From the NCBI RefSeq assembly GCF_033441515.1, contig NZ_JAWQJT010000001.1:620001-684000 (forward strand): a stretch of DNA of 64,000 nt, given 5' to 3'. The first letter of the stretch is position 1. Every line of letters begins with the position of its first letter. The notes under the pieces are model-generated. The model was not told the origin of the DNA. It ran no database searches and worked only from the letters and a program-made list of their open reading frames with translations. This DNA is from Amycolatopsis solani. GTDB lineage: Bacteria > Actinomycetota > Actinomycetes > Mycobacteriales > Pseudonocardiaceae. Shown piece after piece: positions 27,010 to 36,730 of this stretch. The translations under genes and the position numbers were made by a program.

Positions 27010-27415
27010 GCCGCCGGTTTACTCGCCGGATTGGTCACTCCCGGGCCCTGATGGGGTGCGGCGGGCTGGGTCTTACGGGCCCGCCGACGGGGGCTCGGGC
27101 GGGGCTGGGTTCGCGTACGACGAGGCGACGCTGCACGAGCTGGTGCGGGAGTGGAACGAGCTGGCGAACGAGTTCGCCAGGGATCAGAGCTATGCCGCCG
27201 CACTCCAACAAGCTGAAGGCCCCGGGATCGAGTACGCGAGTAGCGGCAACGCCGAAAAGGTGAGGGCATCCGGCGACAGCTTGCATGCAACCTTGGTGGC
27301 ACGTGAAGAATACTGCCGGTCGATGGCGAAGAAACTCCAAGCTGCTCTGGGCAAGTACGCAGCGACGGAGGATACGCAGGTCGACAACGTGAACCAGACC
27401 GGAGGCAGCCTCTGA
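27002..27415 (+). CDS. WXG-like helical protein of ESX-accessory cassette
   Basis: The 137-residue protein has a disordered Pro/Gly N-terminus, then two amphipathic helices ('DEATLHELVREWNELANEFA' and 'HATLVAREEYCRSMAKKLQA') joined by a short turn, the helical-hairpin pattern of WXG100/ESX-related proteins. A canonical WXG triplet is absent. The gene starts a four-gene unit with overlaps of one base each (TGATG, TAATG, TAATG). Function is inferred from the neighbours: a small partner of the PPE-like protein or an unsecreted accessory. Confidence 0.6.
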   Translation: MVEPPVYSPDWSLPGPDGVRRAGSYGPADGGSGGAGFAYDEATLHELVREWNELANEFARDQSYAAALQQAEGPGIEYASSGNAEKVRASGDSLHATLVAREEYCRSMAKKLQAALGKYAATEDTQVDNVNQTGGSL

Positions 27416-28032
27416 TGCGCCGCATTCTCATCGCATTGGGCGCATCGGCGCTGCTCCTCAATGCCTGCACGACCTCCACTGGTGGTACTGCATCACCTAC
27501 GGTTTCGAACTCTGATCAGCCATCGACACTCCCTTCGACCTCGGGCTTACCGGGACCAGGTGTGCCGAAGGTCCAGACACCGATCGATGTCGCACGCTTC
27601 AAACAGTCGCCCTGCGACGCGCTGACTGCAGACCAGGTCTCAGAACTGCTGGGGCAAGGCGTCACCCCTCAGGCAGACCTGGAGGCCCCGGCAGGTCCAA
27701 GTTGCAGCGCCAATCCACCACAGGTAACCCAAGCATCCGTTCTGGTGATCTTCACCAACGTAAGCAATCGCGGGCTGACCGGCGTCTACGAAGCCAAGTA
27801 CCGGTTTTTCCTGCCTTTGGCTCCAGTCGATGGGTACCCGGCCGTAGCGTACGGTCTCGCCGATGATCGAGCCGGTCGCGGCAGATGCCAGATAGCGATT
27901 GGTACCAGCGACACCCAGACAGTCGACATCGCCGTCGGTCAATCGGAAGCAAACATCGGCAAAAAAGATCCGTGTGAGGCTGCTCGCGATGTGGCCTCAC
28001 TGGTGCTAGGCAACCTTCGTGGAGCGAAATAA
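27415..28032 (+). CDS. DUF3558 family lipoprotein
   Basis: The 205-residue protein has a lipoprotein signal (MRRILIALGASALLLNAC, Cys18). After a Thr/Ser/Pro-rich linker comes the DUF3558 domain ('FKQSPCDALTADQVSELLGQ', 'PSCSANPP', 'DPCEAARDVASLVL') with conserved cysteines. It should be anchored on the outside of the membrane. DUF3558 lipoproteins recur next to WXG and EspG genes in Pseudonocardiaceae, but their role is unknown. Third-position A/T is visibly more frequent here than in neighbouring genes, a possible sign of transfer or relaxed codon selection. Confidence 0.82.
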   Translation: MRRILIALGASALLLNACTTSTGGTASPTVSNSDQPSTLPSTSGLPGPGVPKVQTPIDVARFKQSPCDALTADQVSELLGQGVTPQADLEAPAGPSCSANPPQVTQASVLVIFTNVSNRGLTGVYEAKYRFFLPLAPVDGYPAVAYGLADDRAGRGRCQIAIGTSDTQTVDIAVGQSEANIGKKDPCEAARDVASLVLGNLRGAK

Positions 28033-29297
28033 TGGTCACGGAAGGACCGCTCACTGCGGCGCAGATCTACGAGCAGCTCACCGGCGGCAAAGGCGTTGAC
28101 TCGCTCGGTGACGCGCATGACAGTGCCGACCAGCTGACCAACCGGATGGTTGAGCGGGCTCAGCGGATCAGTGCCCTCCGCGCCAAGACCATGTCCGGTT
28201 GGCAGGGGGCCGCCGGGGAGGCTGCTGGGGATGCCACTCTTCCTCTTGTCAGGGCTGCCGCTGATGATGCCGTTCATCTCAAGACTGCGCAGAGTGCTGT
28301 CAGTGCTCAAATGGGGTCCTTCGGGACCGCCAAGAACTCCGTCAAGCCCGTTGCTCCGCAGCCGCCCGAGCTCACTGCTGATGACGTCATCAACGCGCTG
28401 AACGGCGAAGGCTGGAACTCCTACGACACCAAAGTCACCCGGTGGCAGGCCGACAGTCAGGCCAACATCGACGCCTTCAGTGCCTACCACTCCGCCAGTA
28501 CCGCCAACGGTGGCCGCATGCCGTCGCAGTACGCGCAGCTTGCCGAATCCGGGGCTCCCGTTTCCTTGGATGACGGTACGCAGCACACGACCGACAAGCC
28601 TGGCCGGAAGACCTCTGGGCCGACGGACACCGGGGAATGGGCGAGGAAGCCTGCCGTTCCGGTGCAGCAGGATCGGCGGACCGGGCAAGACCAGAGGCCG
28701 GATCAGATTGGCGGTCAGACGCAGGATCAGGTTCAGCAGCCGGGGATCGCCGGTGGGATGCATGTGGATCGGCCTGGAACAACAACAGATCAGACGCATG
28801 CCGACAGTTACGTTCCCCAGCCTGTCATGCCGCCGGCTGCGCAAGGGGGTTATGAGTTCGGGCCTACTGGGCAGGCCGTCAGCAACCTTGGCGGGAACAC
28901 CGGGTATAACGCCGGTGGGTACGGCACAGGCGGCTTCGGCACCGGGGGCGCGGGGAACTACAGCACCGGAACCGGCACCGGTGGCACGAACCAGCCCGGC
29001 GCACGAAACCCCGCAGGCGGACGCGGCCCAGGACCCGGCATGGGACCCGGCGTAGGCACCGGAGCACGGCTTCCCGAAGAACGCCTCCCCGGCGCCCCCG
29101 CGCGGGGCACTGCCGGGCCGCGAGGCGCCAACGGCATGCCCGTCGGCGCCCCCATGGGGAACGGTCGTGGCAAAGAAGAAGACCGCGAAAAGAAGAAAAA
29201 CCCCTACCTGCAAAACCCCGATCCCGACGACACCTTCGGTGGCTTCATCGAAAAGCCGATGCCCCCGGTGATCGGTGAAAACCGGGCCAAACGGTAA
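28032..29297 (+). CDS. PPE-like ESX substrate with Gly/Pro-rich tail
   Basis: The 421-residue protein has a helical N-terminal domain (about 1-170: 'TAAQIYEQLTGGKGVDSLGD', 'ALRAKTMSGWQGAAGEAAGD') containing a WxG motif (WQG), like PPE or WXG-type secreted proteins. A long Gly/Pro/Gln-rich region follows (about 180-380), then a charged end 'YLQNPDPDDTFGGFIEKPMP'. No Sec signal is present, as expected for type VII substrates. The following gene is EspG, the dedicated PE-PPE chaperone family, which supports this reading. No ESX membrane or ATPase genes are in the window, so the export machine would be elsewhere. Confidence 0.7.
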   Translation: MVTEGPLTAAQIYEQLTGGKGVDSLGDAHDSADQLTNRMVERAQRISALRAKTMSGWQGAAGEAAGDATLPLVRAAADDAVHLKTAQSAVSAQMGSFGTAKNSVKPVAPQPPELTADDVINALNGEGWNSYDTKVTRWQADSQANIDAFSAYHSASTANGGRMPSQYAQLAESGAPVSLDDGTQHTTDKPGRKTSGPTDTGEWARKPAVPVQQDRRTGQDQRPDQIGGQTQDQVQQPGIAGGMHVDRPGTTTDQTHADSYVPQPVMPPAAQGGYEFGPTGQAVSNLGGNTGYNAGGYGTGGFGTGGAGNYSTGTGTGGTNQPGARNPAGGRGPGPGMGPGVGTGARLPEERLPGAPARGTAGPRGANGMPVGAPMGNGRGKEEDREKKKNPYLQNPDPDDTFGGFIEKPMPPVIGENRAKR

Positions 29298-29971
29298 TGC
29301 TCAGAGCCGACCTCTCGCTCGACACCCTCCTCACCGCCCTCCGCAACGTCGGTAGCGGCGACCCGCACCCCGTCTTCGCCGGCGGGCTTCGCTACATCCC
29401 GCCGTCCGCGAAAGGCCGGATCAACCGTGAAGCCTTCGAAGAACTCAGCGAATACGGCTTCACCCAGGGCAACGCCTTCACCCCCGAATTCGAGGACATC
29501 CTCCACGTCATCGACCAACCCACGACAGCACTCCACGCCTACGCCCGCGACCTGACTGGGCAAATCGGCATTCTCTCCGCAAGAGACAGCCACACCGGCG
29601 TCACCGTCGTCTGCCGGGGCAACCGGGTCGAACTGTGTGACGCCGACGTCCACCCCGCCGACGCGCTGGTCGCGAAGCTGCCGCCCGGCAAACCTGCGCC
29701 GATCAAGCCCTTCACGGTGTCGCAAGCAGACTTCCAAGGACCGAAAGAAGTCAGTGACGTCTTCGACGACTCCCCCGCACGCAGCCGTGAGGCTAAGGAG
29801 CTCGACGCCCTGCTGAACCAGCACCACTTCGGCGTCGGGCAACTGCACAGCGACGACAAAACCCTCAGCTACCTCGACCTCGAAGCCGGACGCGTGGGCA
29901 TCGCGCAAGCCGACGGGTACATCAGCGTGGTCCCCGGCGAAGCGAAACAACTGAGCAAACACCTGAAATGA
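29297..29971 (+). CDS. EspG family ESX secretion-associated chaperone
   Basis: The 224-residue protein starts MLRADLSLDTLLTALRNVGS and matches the length and pattern of short EspG proteins: 'EELSEYGFTQGNAFTPEFED', 'DILHVIDQPTTALHAYARDL', and a beta-strand region 'GVTVVCRGNRVELCDADVHP'. EspG binds PE-PPE-type heterodimers in the cytosol and keeps them soluble for type VII secretion. It is coupled to the PPE-like gene (TAATG) and is the last gene of the cassette. Confidence 0.82.
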   Translation: MLRADLSLDTLLTALRNVGSGDPHPVFAGGLRYIPPSAKGRINREAFEELSEYGFTQGNAFTPEFEDILHVIDQPTTALHAYARDLTGQIGILSARDSHTGVTVVCRGNRVELCDADVHPADALVAKLPPGKPAPIKPFTVSQADFQGPKEVSDVFDDSPARSREAKELDALLNQHHFGVGQLHSDDKTLSYLDLEAGRVGIAQADGYISVVPGEAKQLSKHLK

Positions 29972-29974
29972 AAA

Positions 29975-30009
29975 GGCCGCCACCCCACGAAAACGAAAGG
30001 GTGGCGGCC
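29975..30009. terminator. Hairpin terminator between EspG gene and nuoN
   Basis: Arms GGCCGCCACCC and GGGTGGCGGCC (29975-29985, 29999-30009) are perfect. On the minus strand it is followed by TTTTCA, so it terminates the nuo operon; it also lies three bases after the plus-strand EspG stop and can act in both directions. Confidence 0.85.
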
Positions 30010-30017
30010 AAAACAAA

Positions 30018-31586
30018 TCAGAGCGCGAAACCGCCCGAACCGGCCCAACCCAGTGCGAACGCCGGGACCAGGCCCAGCACCAAGGTCACCGCGGTGCCGA
30101 GGAAGATCGCCGTTCCGGTGCCGAAGCCCGGGACCGTTACCGAGGGGCCGTCGGCCGCCGGCTCCGAGAAGTACATCAGGACGATCACGCGGAGGTAGAA
30201 GAACGCCGCCACCGCGCTGAACACCAGGGCCACCACCACCAGCGGGGCCATTCCGTCCGACAGCGCCGCCGAGAACACCACGAACTTGCCGACAAAGCCC
30301 GAGGTCAGTGGGATCCCGGCCAACGCCAAGAGCAAGAACGTGAAGACGCCGGCCAGCAACGGGGAGCGCTTCGCCAGCCCGGCCCACGCCGAGAGGTGTG
30401 TTGCCTCGCCCGAGGAATCGCGGACCAGGCTGATCACGCCGAACGCCGCCAGGGTCGTGAAGCCGTAAGCCAGCAAGTAGAACAGCGTGCTGGACAGCCC
30501 ATCCTTAGTCATCGAGATCGCGCCGATCAGCAAGAAGCCCGCGTGGGCGATCGACGAGTACGCGATCATGCGCTTGACGTCGGTCTGGGTGAGGCCCAGC
30601 ACCGCGCCGATCACCATCGAGATGATCGCCACGCCCCACAGAACTCCGCGCCACTCCCACGAAGTCGACGAGAACGCCACCGACAGGACGCGCAGGATCC
30701 CGCCGAACGCCGCGACCTTCGTGCACGCCGCCATGAACGCCGTCACCGGCGTGGGGGCGCCCTGGTAGACGTCCGGGGTCCACGTGTGGAACGGGCCGAC
30801 CGAACCCTTGAACAGGAGGCCGACGACCAACAGGCCGAGGCCGGCGAACAGGAGCGTGTCCGAACGGTCCGAACCGGCCGCCGCGGCGGCGATGTCGCCC
30901 AGCTTCACCGAGTTCGCGTAGCCGTAGAGGAGCGCGAGGCCGTACAGGAAGAACGCCGAGGAGAACGCGCCCAGCAGGAAGTACTTGACCGCCGACTCCT
31001 GCGAGAGCAGCCGGCGCCGGCGGGCGAGGCCGCACATCAGGTACAGCGGGAGCGACAGCACTTCCAGCGCGATGAACATCGTCAGCAGATCATTGGCCGC
31101 GCAGAACGCCATCATGCCGCCGAGGGCGAACAGCGTCAGCGGGAACACCTCGGTCTGCATGACCGTCGCCGTCTGGGCACGGTCCTGGACCGTGCCCGGG
31201 CGGATGCCGGCCTGCGCGACCAGCGCGCCGCCCGGCTCGACCACGCGGTCCGAGATCAGCAGCACCGCGCCGAGCGCCAGCGCCAGGAGCGTGCCCCAGA
31301 GGAACAGCGCCGGGCGGTCGATCGAGATCGCGCGGCTGAACGTCGTGACGCCGTCCGCCGGGGCGGAGCCGGTCGCGTACACGACCAGTGCGACGCCGGC
31401 GCCGACGATCGCCAGCAGGCTCAGGATGACCTGGGAGCGGAACCGCGAGCCCTTCGGGAAGAACGCCTCGACCAGCACGCTCAGGCACGCCGCGCCGAAG
31501 ACGATCAGCACCGGCAGCACGGCCGGGTAGTCGACCGACGGCACCTGCACCGCCTCCGGTGCCTGGGTCAGGAGGATGTCGAGCAC
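30018..31586 (-). CDS. nuoN: NADH-quinone oxidoreductase subunit N
   Basis: This 522-residue antiporter-like membrane subunit of complex I has about 14 spans. The conserved core 'SVGPFHTWTPDVYQGAPTPV' with its proton-channel Lys/His and 'MIAYSSIAHAGFLLIGAI' are visible. It is the last of the 14 nuo genes, three bases after nuoM. It pumps protons as part of the NADH:menaquinone reductase arm. Length is slightly above the usual 480-500 residues because of a cytoplasmic insertion near 120-140. Confidence 0.93.
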   Translation of the reverse strand: MLDILLTQAPEAVQVPSVDYPAVLPVLIVFGAACLSVLVEAFFPKGSRFRSQVILSLLAIVGAGVALVVYATGSAPADGVTTFSRAISIDRPALFLWGTLLALALGAVLLISDRVVEPGGALVAQAGIRPGTVQDRAQTATVMQTEVFPLTLFALGGMMAFCAANDLLTMFIALEVLSLPLYLMCGLARRRRLLSQESAVKYFLLGAFSSAFFLYGLALLYGYANSVKLGDIAAAAAGSDRSDTLLFAGLGLLVVGLLFKGSVGPFHTWTPDVYQGAPTPVTAFMAACTKVAAFGGILRVLSVAFSSTSWEWRGVLWGVAIISMVIGAVLGLTQTDVKRMIAYSSIAHAGFLLIGAISMTKDGLSSTLFYLLAYGFTTLAAFGVISLVRDSSGEATHLSAWAGLAKRSPLLAGVFTFLLLALAGIPLTSGFVGKFVVFSAALSDGMAPLVVVALVFSAVAAFFYLRVIVLMYFSEPAADGPSVTVPGFGTGTAIFLGTAVTLVLGLVPAFALGWAGSGGFAL

Positions 31587-31589
31587 GGT

Positions 31590-33140
31590 TTACTTGCCTC
31601 CCTGGACCGCGGACAGCGTCTGCTGCACCGTCGGGGTGACTGTGTCGAGCACCGGCTTCGGGTAGAAGCCGAGGACGAGGATCAGCACGACCAGCGGGGC
31701 GAGGATCGCGATCTCGCGGCCGTTGAGGTCGGTGATCGCCTTCTTCGCACCCAGTTCCGGCGCCATGGCCGTACCGGGGCCGCCGCCGACGCCGATCAGC
31801 GCGTCGCCGCGGACCGGGCCCTGCATGACGCGCTGGTAGAGCCACAGGACGTACGCCGCGGCCAGGACCATGCCGACCGTCGCGAGGATCGTGTAGACCG
31901 GCTGGTCCACATAGGACCCGATGAGCACCAGGAACTCCGAGACGAAGGAGTTGGTGCCCGGTAGCGAAAGCGTCGAGAGACCGGCGAGGAGGAACAGTCC
32001 TGCCAGCAGCGGGGTCACCTTCGCCATGCCGCCGTAGTCCGAAATGCGAGACGACCCGCCGCGCGCGATGACCAGGCCGATCACCACGATCAGCATGCCG
32101 GTCGCGAGGCTGTGGTTGAGCATGTACGTCGCCGAGCCAACCATCGCCTGCTCGTTGAACGCGAAGATGCCCAGCGAGATGAAGCCGAAGTGGGCGATGG
32201 ACACGTAGGCGATGAACCGCTTCATGTCCCGCTGCCCCGCGGCGAGGATCGAGCCGTAGAGCACGCCGATCACCGAGAGCACCAGCACCAGCGGCGCCAG
32301 CGTCTTGCTCGCGTCCGGGAACATCGGCAGGCAGTAGCGCAGGAACCCGAACGTGCCGACCTTGTCCAGCACGCCGACGAGCAGGACGGCGACGCCGATC
32401 GGCGCCTCCCCCGCCGCGTCCGGCAGCCAGGTGTGGAACGGCACCAGCGGCGCCTTGATCGCGAAGGCCAGGAAGAACCCGAGGAACAGCCAGATCTGCG
32501 TGGACAGCGGCGCGTCGCGGACGACCGTCACCAACGTGGCCCAGTCGAACGTGCCGTGCCCGATCTTGTCCTTCGCGAGCGAGTACGCCCCGATCGCCGA
32601 CGCCAGCATGATCAGGCCGCCGAGGAACGAGTAGAGGAAGAACTTCACCGCCGCGTACTGCCGGTTCGCGCCGCCGTAGCCGCCGATCAGGAAGTACATC
32701 GGGATCAGCATGATCTCGAACAGCACGTAGAACAGGAAGACGTCGGTCGCGGCGAACACGCCGATCGTGAGCGCTTCCTGCAGCAGGATCAGTGAGAGGA
32801 ACCCGCCCGCGCTGCGGCCCGCCGGCAGCTTGTCCAGCGTGCCGAGCCCGCCGACGACGATCGGCACCAGCAGCGCGATCACCGCGATCATGATCAGCGA
32901 GATGCCGTCGGTGCCGAACGCGATGTGCACCCCGAAGCTCGGGATCCAGTCGAAGCTCGACGTCATCTGCAGCCGCGCGCCGGAGGGCGAGTAGCTGAGC
33001 CAGAACGGGATGATCAGCAGGAACTCGAGGATCGAGAACGCCAGCGCGGCCAGCACCGCGGCGCGGTCGTTCCCCTTGAGGAACGCCAGCACCAGGGAGC
33101 CGGCGAGCGGCACCAGGATGAGGATGAGCAACCAGGTCAT
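31590..33140 (-). CDS. nuoM: NADH-quinone oxidoreductase subunit M
   Basis: The ATG at 33140 overlaps the nuoL stop (TGATG) and gives 516 residues ([20 protein letters not shown]). Family features are 'HIAFGTDGISLIMI', 'KAPLVPFHTWLPDAAGEAPI' (key Lys and His of the proton path) and 'AYVSIAHFGFISLGIFAFNE'. It is one of the three antiporter-like proton-pumping subunits in the membrane arm. Confidence 0.93.
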   Translation of the reverse strand: MTWLLILILVPLAGSLVLAFLKGNDRAAVLAALAFSILEFLLIIPFWLSYSPSGARLQMTSSFDWIPSFGVHIAFGTDGISLIMIAVIALLVPIVVGGLGTLDKLPAGRSAGGFLSLILLQEALTIGVFAATDVFLFYVLFEIMLIPMYFLIGGYGGANRQYAAVKFFLYSFLGGLIMLASAIGAYSLAKDKIGHGTFDWATLVTVVRDAPLSTQIWLFLGFFLAFAIKAPLVPFHTWLPDAAGEAPIGVAVLLVGVLDKVGTFGFLRYCLPMFPDASKTLAPLVLVLSVIGVLYGSILAAGQRDMKRFIAYVSIAHFGFISLGIFAFNEQAMVGSATYMLNHSLATGMLIVVIGLVIARGGSSRISDYGGMAKVTPLLAGLFLLAGLSTLSLPGTNSFVSEFLVLIGSYVDQPVYTILATVGMVLAAAYVLWLYQRVMQGPVRGDALIGVGGGPGTAMAPELGAKKAITDLNGREIAILAPLVVLILVLGFYPKPVLDTVTPTVQQTLSAVQGGK

Positions 33141-35041
33141 CAGGAGAACCTCACCAGCAGGAGAGCCGCCAGAAGCAGGAACGTGCCGCCCAGCATCGAC
33201 AGCGCGTAGGACCGGACGAACCCGGTCTGGAGCCGCCTCAGCCGGCCGGAGCCGCCGCCGAGGGAGGCGGCCAGGCCGTTGACGGCGCCGTCGACGCCGC
33301 GGTTGTCGACGAACACCAGTGCCCGCGCGAGCCACGTGCCCGGACGGGCGACCAGGGTCTCGTTCAGGGTGTTGCCGTACAGGTCCTTGCGCGCGGCGCG
33401 GGTGACGAACGAGACGCGCTGCGGCTGTTCGACCGGGACGTCGCGGCGGAAGATCAGGTACGCGATCACCACGCCGAGCACGGAGAACACGATCGCGGCG
33501 ATGGAGATCACCCCGGCGCTCAGTGGCGAGTGGTGCGCTTCCTCGAGTTCGCCGACCGACGGGGTCAGCCACTCGGCGAAGCGGTCACCGAGGGCGAAGA
33601 ACGCGCCGGCGCCGACCGAACCGACCGCCAGCACCGCCATCGGGATCCACATGATCGCCTTGGACTCGTGCGGGTGGAAGTCGCGGCCGTCGCTGGACTT
33701 GATGTCCTTCCAGCGCTCCTTGCCGAAGAACGTCATCACCATCAGGCGCGTCATGTAGAACGCGGTCAGCCCGGCGCCGAGCAGAGCCGCGCCGCCCATC
33801 ACCCAGCCGCGCCAGCCGCCCTGGCTGAACGCCGCTTCGATGATCGCGTCCTTGGTGAAGAAGCCCGACAGCGGCGGGATGCCGATCAGAGCCAGGTAGC
33901 CGAGGCCGAAGGTGATGAAGGTGATCGGCATGTGCTTGCGCAGGCCGCCGAACTTCCGCATGTCGACCTCGTCGTTCATGCCGTGCATGACCGACCCGGC
34001 CCCGAGGAACAGCCCGGCCTTGAAGAAGCCGTGCGCCACCAGGTGCATGATGCCCAGCGCGTACGCGATGGGCCCGAGGCCGACCGCCAGCATCATGTAA
34101 CCGATCTGGCTGACCGTCGAGTACGCGAGGACCTTCTTGATGTCGTCGTACGCGCAGCCGATGATGCACCCGAGCAGCAGCGTCACCGTGCCGACCAGCG
34201 TCACGATCAGGCGGCCGTCTTCGGTGGCGTTGAAGATGTCCTTGGAGCGGGCGACGAGGTAGACGCCCGCGGTCACCATCGTCGCCGCGTGGATCAGGGC
34301 CGACACCGGGGTCGGGCCCTCCATCGCGTCCGGCAGCCACGCCTGCAGCGGGAACTGGCCGGACTTACCGCAGGCACCCAGCAGGAGCAGGATCGCCATC
34401 GCGGTGATCGCGCCCGGCGAGAACTTGCCGTCGCCGACCGCCTGGAAGACCTGCGCGTAGCCGGTCGAGCCCGCGTACTTGAACATGATGAAGATCGCCA
34501 GCGCGAGCCCGACGTCACCCACGCGGTTCATCAGGAACGCCTTCTTCGCCGCGGTCGCGGCGGACGGGCGGCCCTGGTACCAGCCGATGAGCAGGTAGGA
34601 CGCGAGACCCACGCCTTCCCAGCCGAGGTACAGCGTCACGAAGCTGTTGCCCAGCACCAGGATCAGCATCGAGGCGACGAAGAGGTTCAGGTACGCGAAG
34701 AAGCGGTACCGGCCCTCGTCGTCGGCCATGTAGCCGATCGAGTAGTAGTGGATCAGCATGCCGACGCCGGTGATGAGCAGCACGAACGTCAGCGACAGCG
34801 CGTCGATCCGCAGCCCGAAGTCCACCTGCAGCGCCCCGACCGGGATCCACGAGTAGACCTTGACGTCGGTCGTCGTGCTCGTGTTCGCGGAGAAGAACAG
34901 GATCAGCCCGTAGACGAAGGCGAGGGTGACGGTGGCACAGCCGAGCAGATGCCCCCATGCCTTCGCGCGCTTGCCCGCCAGCAACAGGATGAGCGCGCCG
35001 AGGCCAGGGAGGGCCACCAGCAGCCACGATGATGCGGTCAC
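33140..35041 (-). CDS. nuoL: NADH-quinone oxidoreductase subunit L
   Basis: The GTG at 35041 ([20 protein letters not shown]) has AGGAG about nine bases upstream and gives 633 residues. Core motifs are '[20 protein letters not shown]', '[20 protein letters not shown]' and '[19 protein letters not shown]'. The long C-terminal amphipathic lateral helix region is present. It is the distal proton-pumping subunit of the membrane arm. Confidence 0.93.
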   Translation of the reverse strand: MTASSWLLVALPGLGALILLLAGKRAKAWGHLLGCATVTLAFVYGLILFFSANTSTTTDVKVYSWIPVGALQVDFGLRIDALSLTFVLLITGVGMLIHYYSIGYMADDEGRYRFFAYLNLFVASMLILVLGNSFVTLYLGWEGVGLASYLLIGWYQGRPSAATAAKKAFLMNRVGDVGLALAIFIMFKYAGSTGYAQVFQAVGDGKFSPGAITAMAILLLLGACGKSGQFPLQAWLPDAMEGPTPVSALIHAATMVTAGVYLVARSKDIFNATEDGRLIVTLVGTVTLLLGCIIGCAYDDIKKVLAYSTVSQIGYMMLAVGLGPIAYALGIMHLVAHGFFKAGLFLGAGSVMHGMNDEVDMRKFGGLRKHMPITFITFGLGYLALIGIPPLSGFFTKDAIIEAAFSQGGWRGWVMGGAALLGAGLTAFYMTRLMVMTFFGKERWKDIKSSDGRDFHPHESKAIMWIPMAVLAVGSVGAGAFFALGDRFAEWLTPSVGELEEAHHSPLSAGVISIAAIVFSVLGVVIAYLIFRRDVPVEQPQRVSFVTRAARKDLYGNTLNETLVARPGTWLARALVFVDNRGVDGAVNGLAASLGGGSGRLRRLQTGFVRSYALSMLGGTFLLLAALLLVRFS

Positions 35042-35052
35042 TCGGGGGTCTC

Positions 35053-35352
35053 CTAGTACTTCAGCAGGTTGGTGTCGTCGACCGAAGCCGAGCGCCGGGT
35101 GCGGAAGATGGCCATGATGATCGCCAGGCCGACCACGACCTCGGCGGCCGCGACGACCATGACGAAGAACGCCATGATCTGGCCGTCGAGCCCGCCGTTG
35201 ATCCGGGCGAACGTGACCAGCGACAGGTTCACGGCGTTGAGCATCAGCTCGATGCACATGAACACGACGATCGCGTTGCGCCGCACCAGCACGCCGACCG
35301 CGCCGAGCGCGAACAGCAGCGCCGACAGCAGCAGGTAGTACGTGGGGGTCAT
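35053..35352 (-). CDS. nuoK: NADH-quinone oxidoreductase subunit K
   Basis: The 99-residue protein [20 protein letters not shown] has three membrane spans. The conserved glutamates lie in '[20 protein letters not shown]' and '[13 protein letters not shown]', both needed for proton transfer in the family. The ATG overlaps the nuoJ stop (ATGA). The length is the family standard. Confidence 0.95.
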   Translation of the reverse strand: MTPTYYLLLSALLFALGAVGVLVRRNAIVVFMCIELMLNAVNLSLVTFARINGGLDGQIMAFFVMVVAAAEVVVGLAIIMAIFRTRRSASVDDTNLLKY

Positions 35353-36209
35353 TCCTTCTCCCCTTCCGAAGCACCCTCCGAGCCGACCAGCGCGTGCGCG
35401 TCCGGGTGCGGGCCCTCGTCCGCGACGAGCTTGCGTTCCTTCGCCAGCTCGATCGCCGAGGTGGACTCGATGATCGCCGAGAGCGACTCCGGGGCGACCG
35501 AACCGTCCGGCAGCAGCGCCGGCGTCGCCACCGAGTTGGCGGTGGCGAAGACACCCGGGCCGGGCAGCGGCGAAGGCCGGTCGTGCTCGCCGCGGAAGCG
35601 CAGCAGCACGAGCTCCTTCTGCGTGAGCTTCCCGCCCTTGCCGTGCCGGTCGGTGAAGGCCAGCACCATCGCGCCGATCGCGGCGGTGATGAGCAGCGCC
35701 GACGTCAGCTCGAACGGGAAGAGGTAGTCGGTGAAGATCAGCTTGCCGAGGCCCTTGGGCCCGCCGCCGGCCGGCGTCGCCGAGTCGAGCGGCGTGGCCG
35801 GGGTGACGTTCTCCATCGCCCGGTAGATGCCGGTGGCCAGCAGCGCGGCCATCCCGATGCCGAGCACCGTCGCGGCCAGCCGCTGGCCGCGCAGGACTTC
35901 GACGACCGAGTCGGAGCTCTCGCGGCCGACCAGCATCAGCACGAACAGGAACAGCATCATGATCGCGCCGGTGTAGACGATGATCTGCGTGAAGCCCAGG
36001 AACGGCGCCGACTGGATCATGTAGAGCGCGCCCAGGCTCAGCATCGTCAGGACCAGCCACAGCGCCGAGTGCACGGCGTTGCGGGAGAAGATCATGCCGA
36101 GCGCGCCGAGCAGGCAGAGCGGGCCGAGGATCCAGAACGCGATGGCCTCGCCGGTCGACACGCCCGCGGCGGCGCCGGTGGGCGCCTGAGCGAGGAGGGC
36201 GGTGATCAC
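35349..36209 (-). CDS. nuoJ: NADH-quinone oxidoreductase subunit J
   Basis: The GTG at 36209 overlaps the nuoI stop (GTGA) and gives 286 residues. Five spans are visible, with '[20 protein letters not shown]', '[20 protein letters not shown]' and '[20 protein letters not shown]', the segment forming the pi-bulge helix in complex I. The C-terminal soluble tail of about 100 residues after '[15 protein letters not shown]' is an actinobacterial extension of unknown role. Confidence 0.93.
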   Translation of the reverse strand: MITALLAQAPTGAAAGVSTGEAIAFWILGPLCLLGALGMIFSRNAVHSALWLVLTMLSLGALYMIQSAPFLGFTQIIVYTGAIMMLFLFVLMLVGRESSDSVVEVLRGQRLAATVLGIGMAALLATGIYRAMENVTPATPLDSATPAGGGPKGLGKLIFTDYLFPFELTSALLITAAIGAMVLAFTDRHGKGGKLTQKELVLLRFRGEHDRPSPLPGPGVFATANSVATPALLPDGSVAPESLSAIIESTSAIELAKERKLVADEGPHPDAHALVGSEGASEGEKE

Positions 36210-36730
36210 TTCGTAGCCTCCCCGCGAGCCAGTTCGGGGCCGTTCACGTAGTAGTCCTGCTCGTTCTCGCCGAGCCGCATCGGGTGCGGCGGCTGCTCCA
36301 TGCCGGGCAGCAGCGGGGCGAGCAGGTCTTCCTTCGTGTAGATCAGCCGCTGGCGGTCGTCGTCGGCCAGCTCGTAGAAGTTGATCATCGTCAGCGACCG
36401 CGTCGGGCACGCCTCGATGCAGAGGCCGCAGCCGATGCAGCGCAGGTAGTTGATCTGGTAGTCCGCGCCGTACCGCTCGCCAGGGGAGAACCGGGCTTCC
36501 TCGGTGTTGTCACCGCCCTCGACGAAGATCGCGTCCGCCGGGCACGCCCACGCGCACAGCTCGCAGCCGACGCACTTCTCGAGGCCGTCCGGGTGACGGT
36601 TCAGCTGGTGGCGCCCGTGGTACCGCGGGGCGGCGGGTGCACCGGCCTCGGGGTACTCCTCGGTGGCGACCTTCTTGAACATCATCCCGAAGGTGACGCC
36701 GAAGCCCTTGACGGGATCAAGAAACCCCAT
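36206..36730 (-). CDS. nuoI: NADH-quinone oxidoreductase subunit I
   Basis: The 174-residue ferredoxin-like subunit carries two [4Fe-4S] motifs: '[12 protein letters not shown]' (Cys 53, 56, 59, 63) and '[12 protein letters not shown]' (Cys 98, 101, 104, 108), matching clusters N6a and N6b. It passes electrons from NuoG to NuoB in the peripheral arm. Its start overlaps the nuoH end by 14 bases. Confidence 0.95.
   Translation of the reverse strand: MGFLDPVKGFGVTFGMMFKKVATEEYPEAGAPAAPRYHGRHQLNRHPDGLEKCVGCELCAWACPADAIFVEGGDNTEEARFSPGERYGADYQINYLRCIGCGLCIEACPTRSLTMINFYELADDDRQRLIYTKEDLLAPLLPGMEQPPHPMRLGENEQDYYVNGPELARGEATK

Noticed and set aside
30396..31964. Long plus-strand frames opposite nuo genes (also 33530-35032, 36663-38594, 38057-40801)
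   Set aside because: All are shadows of nuo genes on the other strand, with Arg/Asp/Glu/His-rich nonsense products and no ribosome sites.
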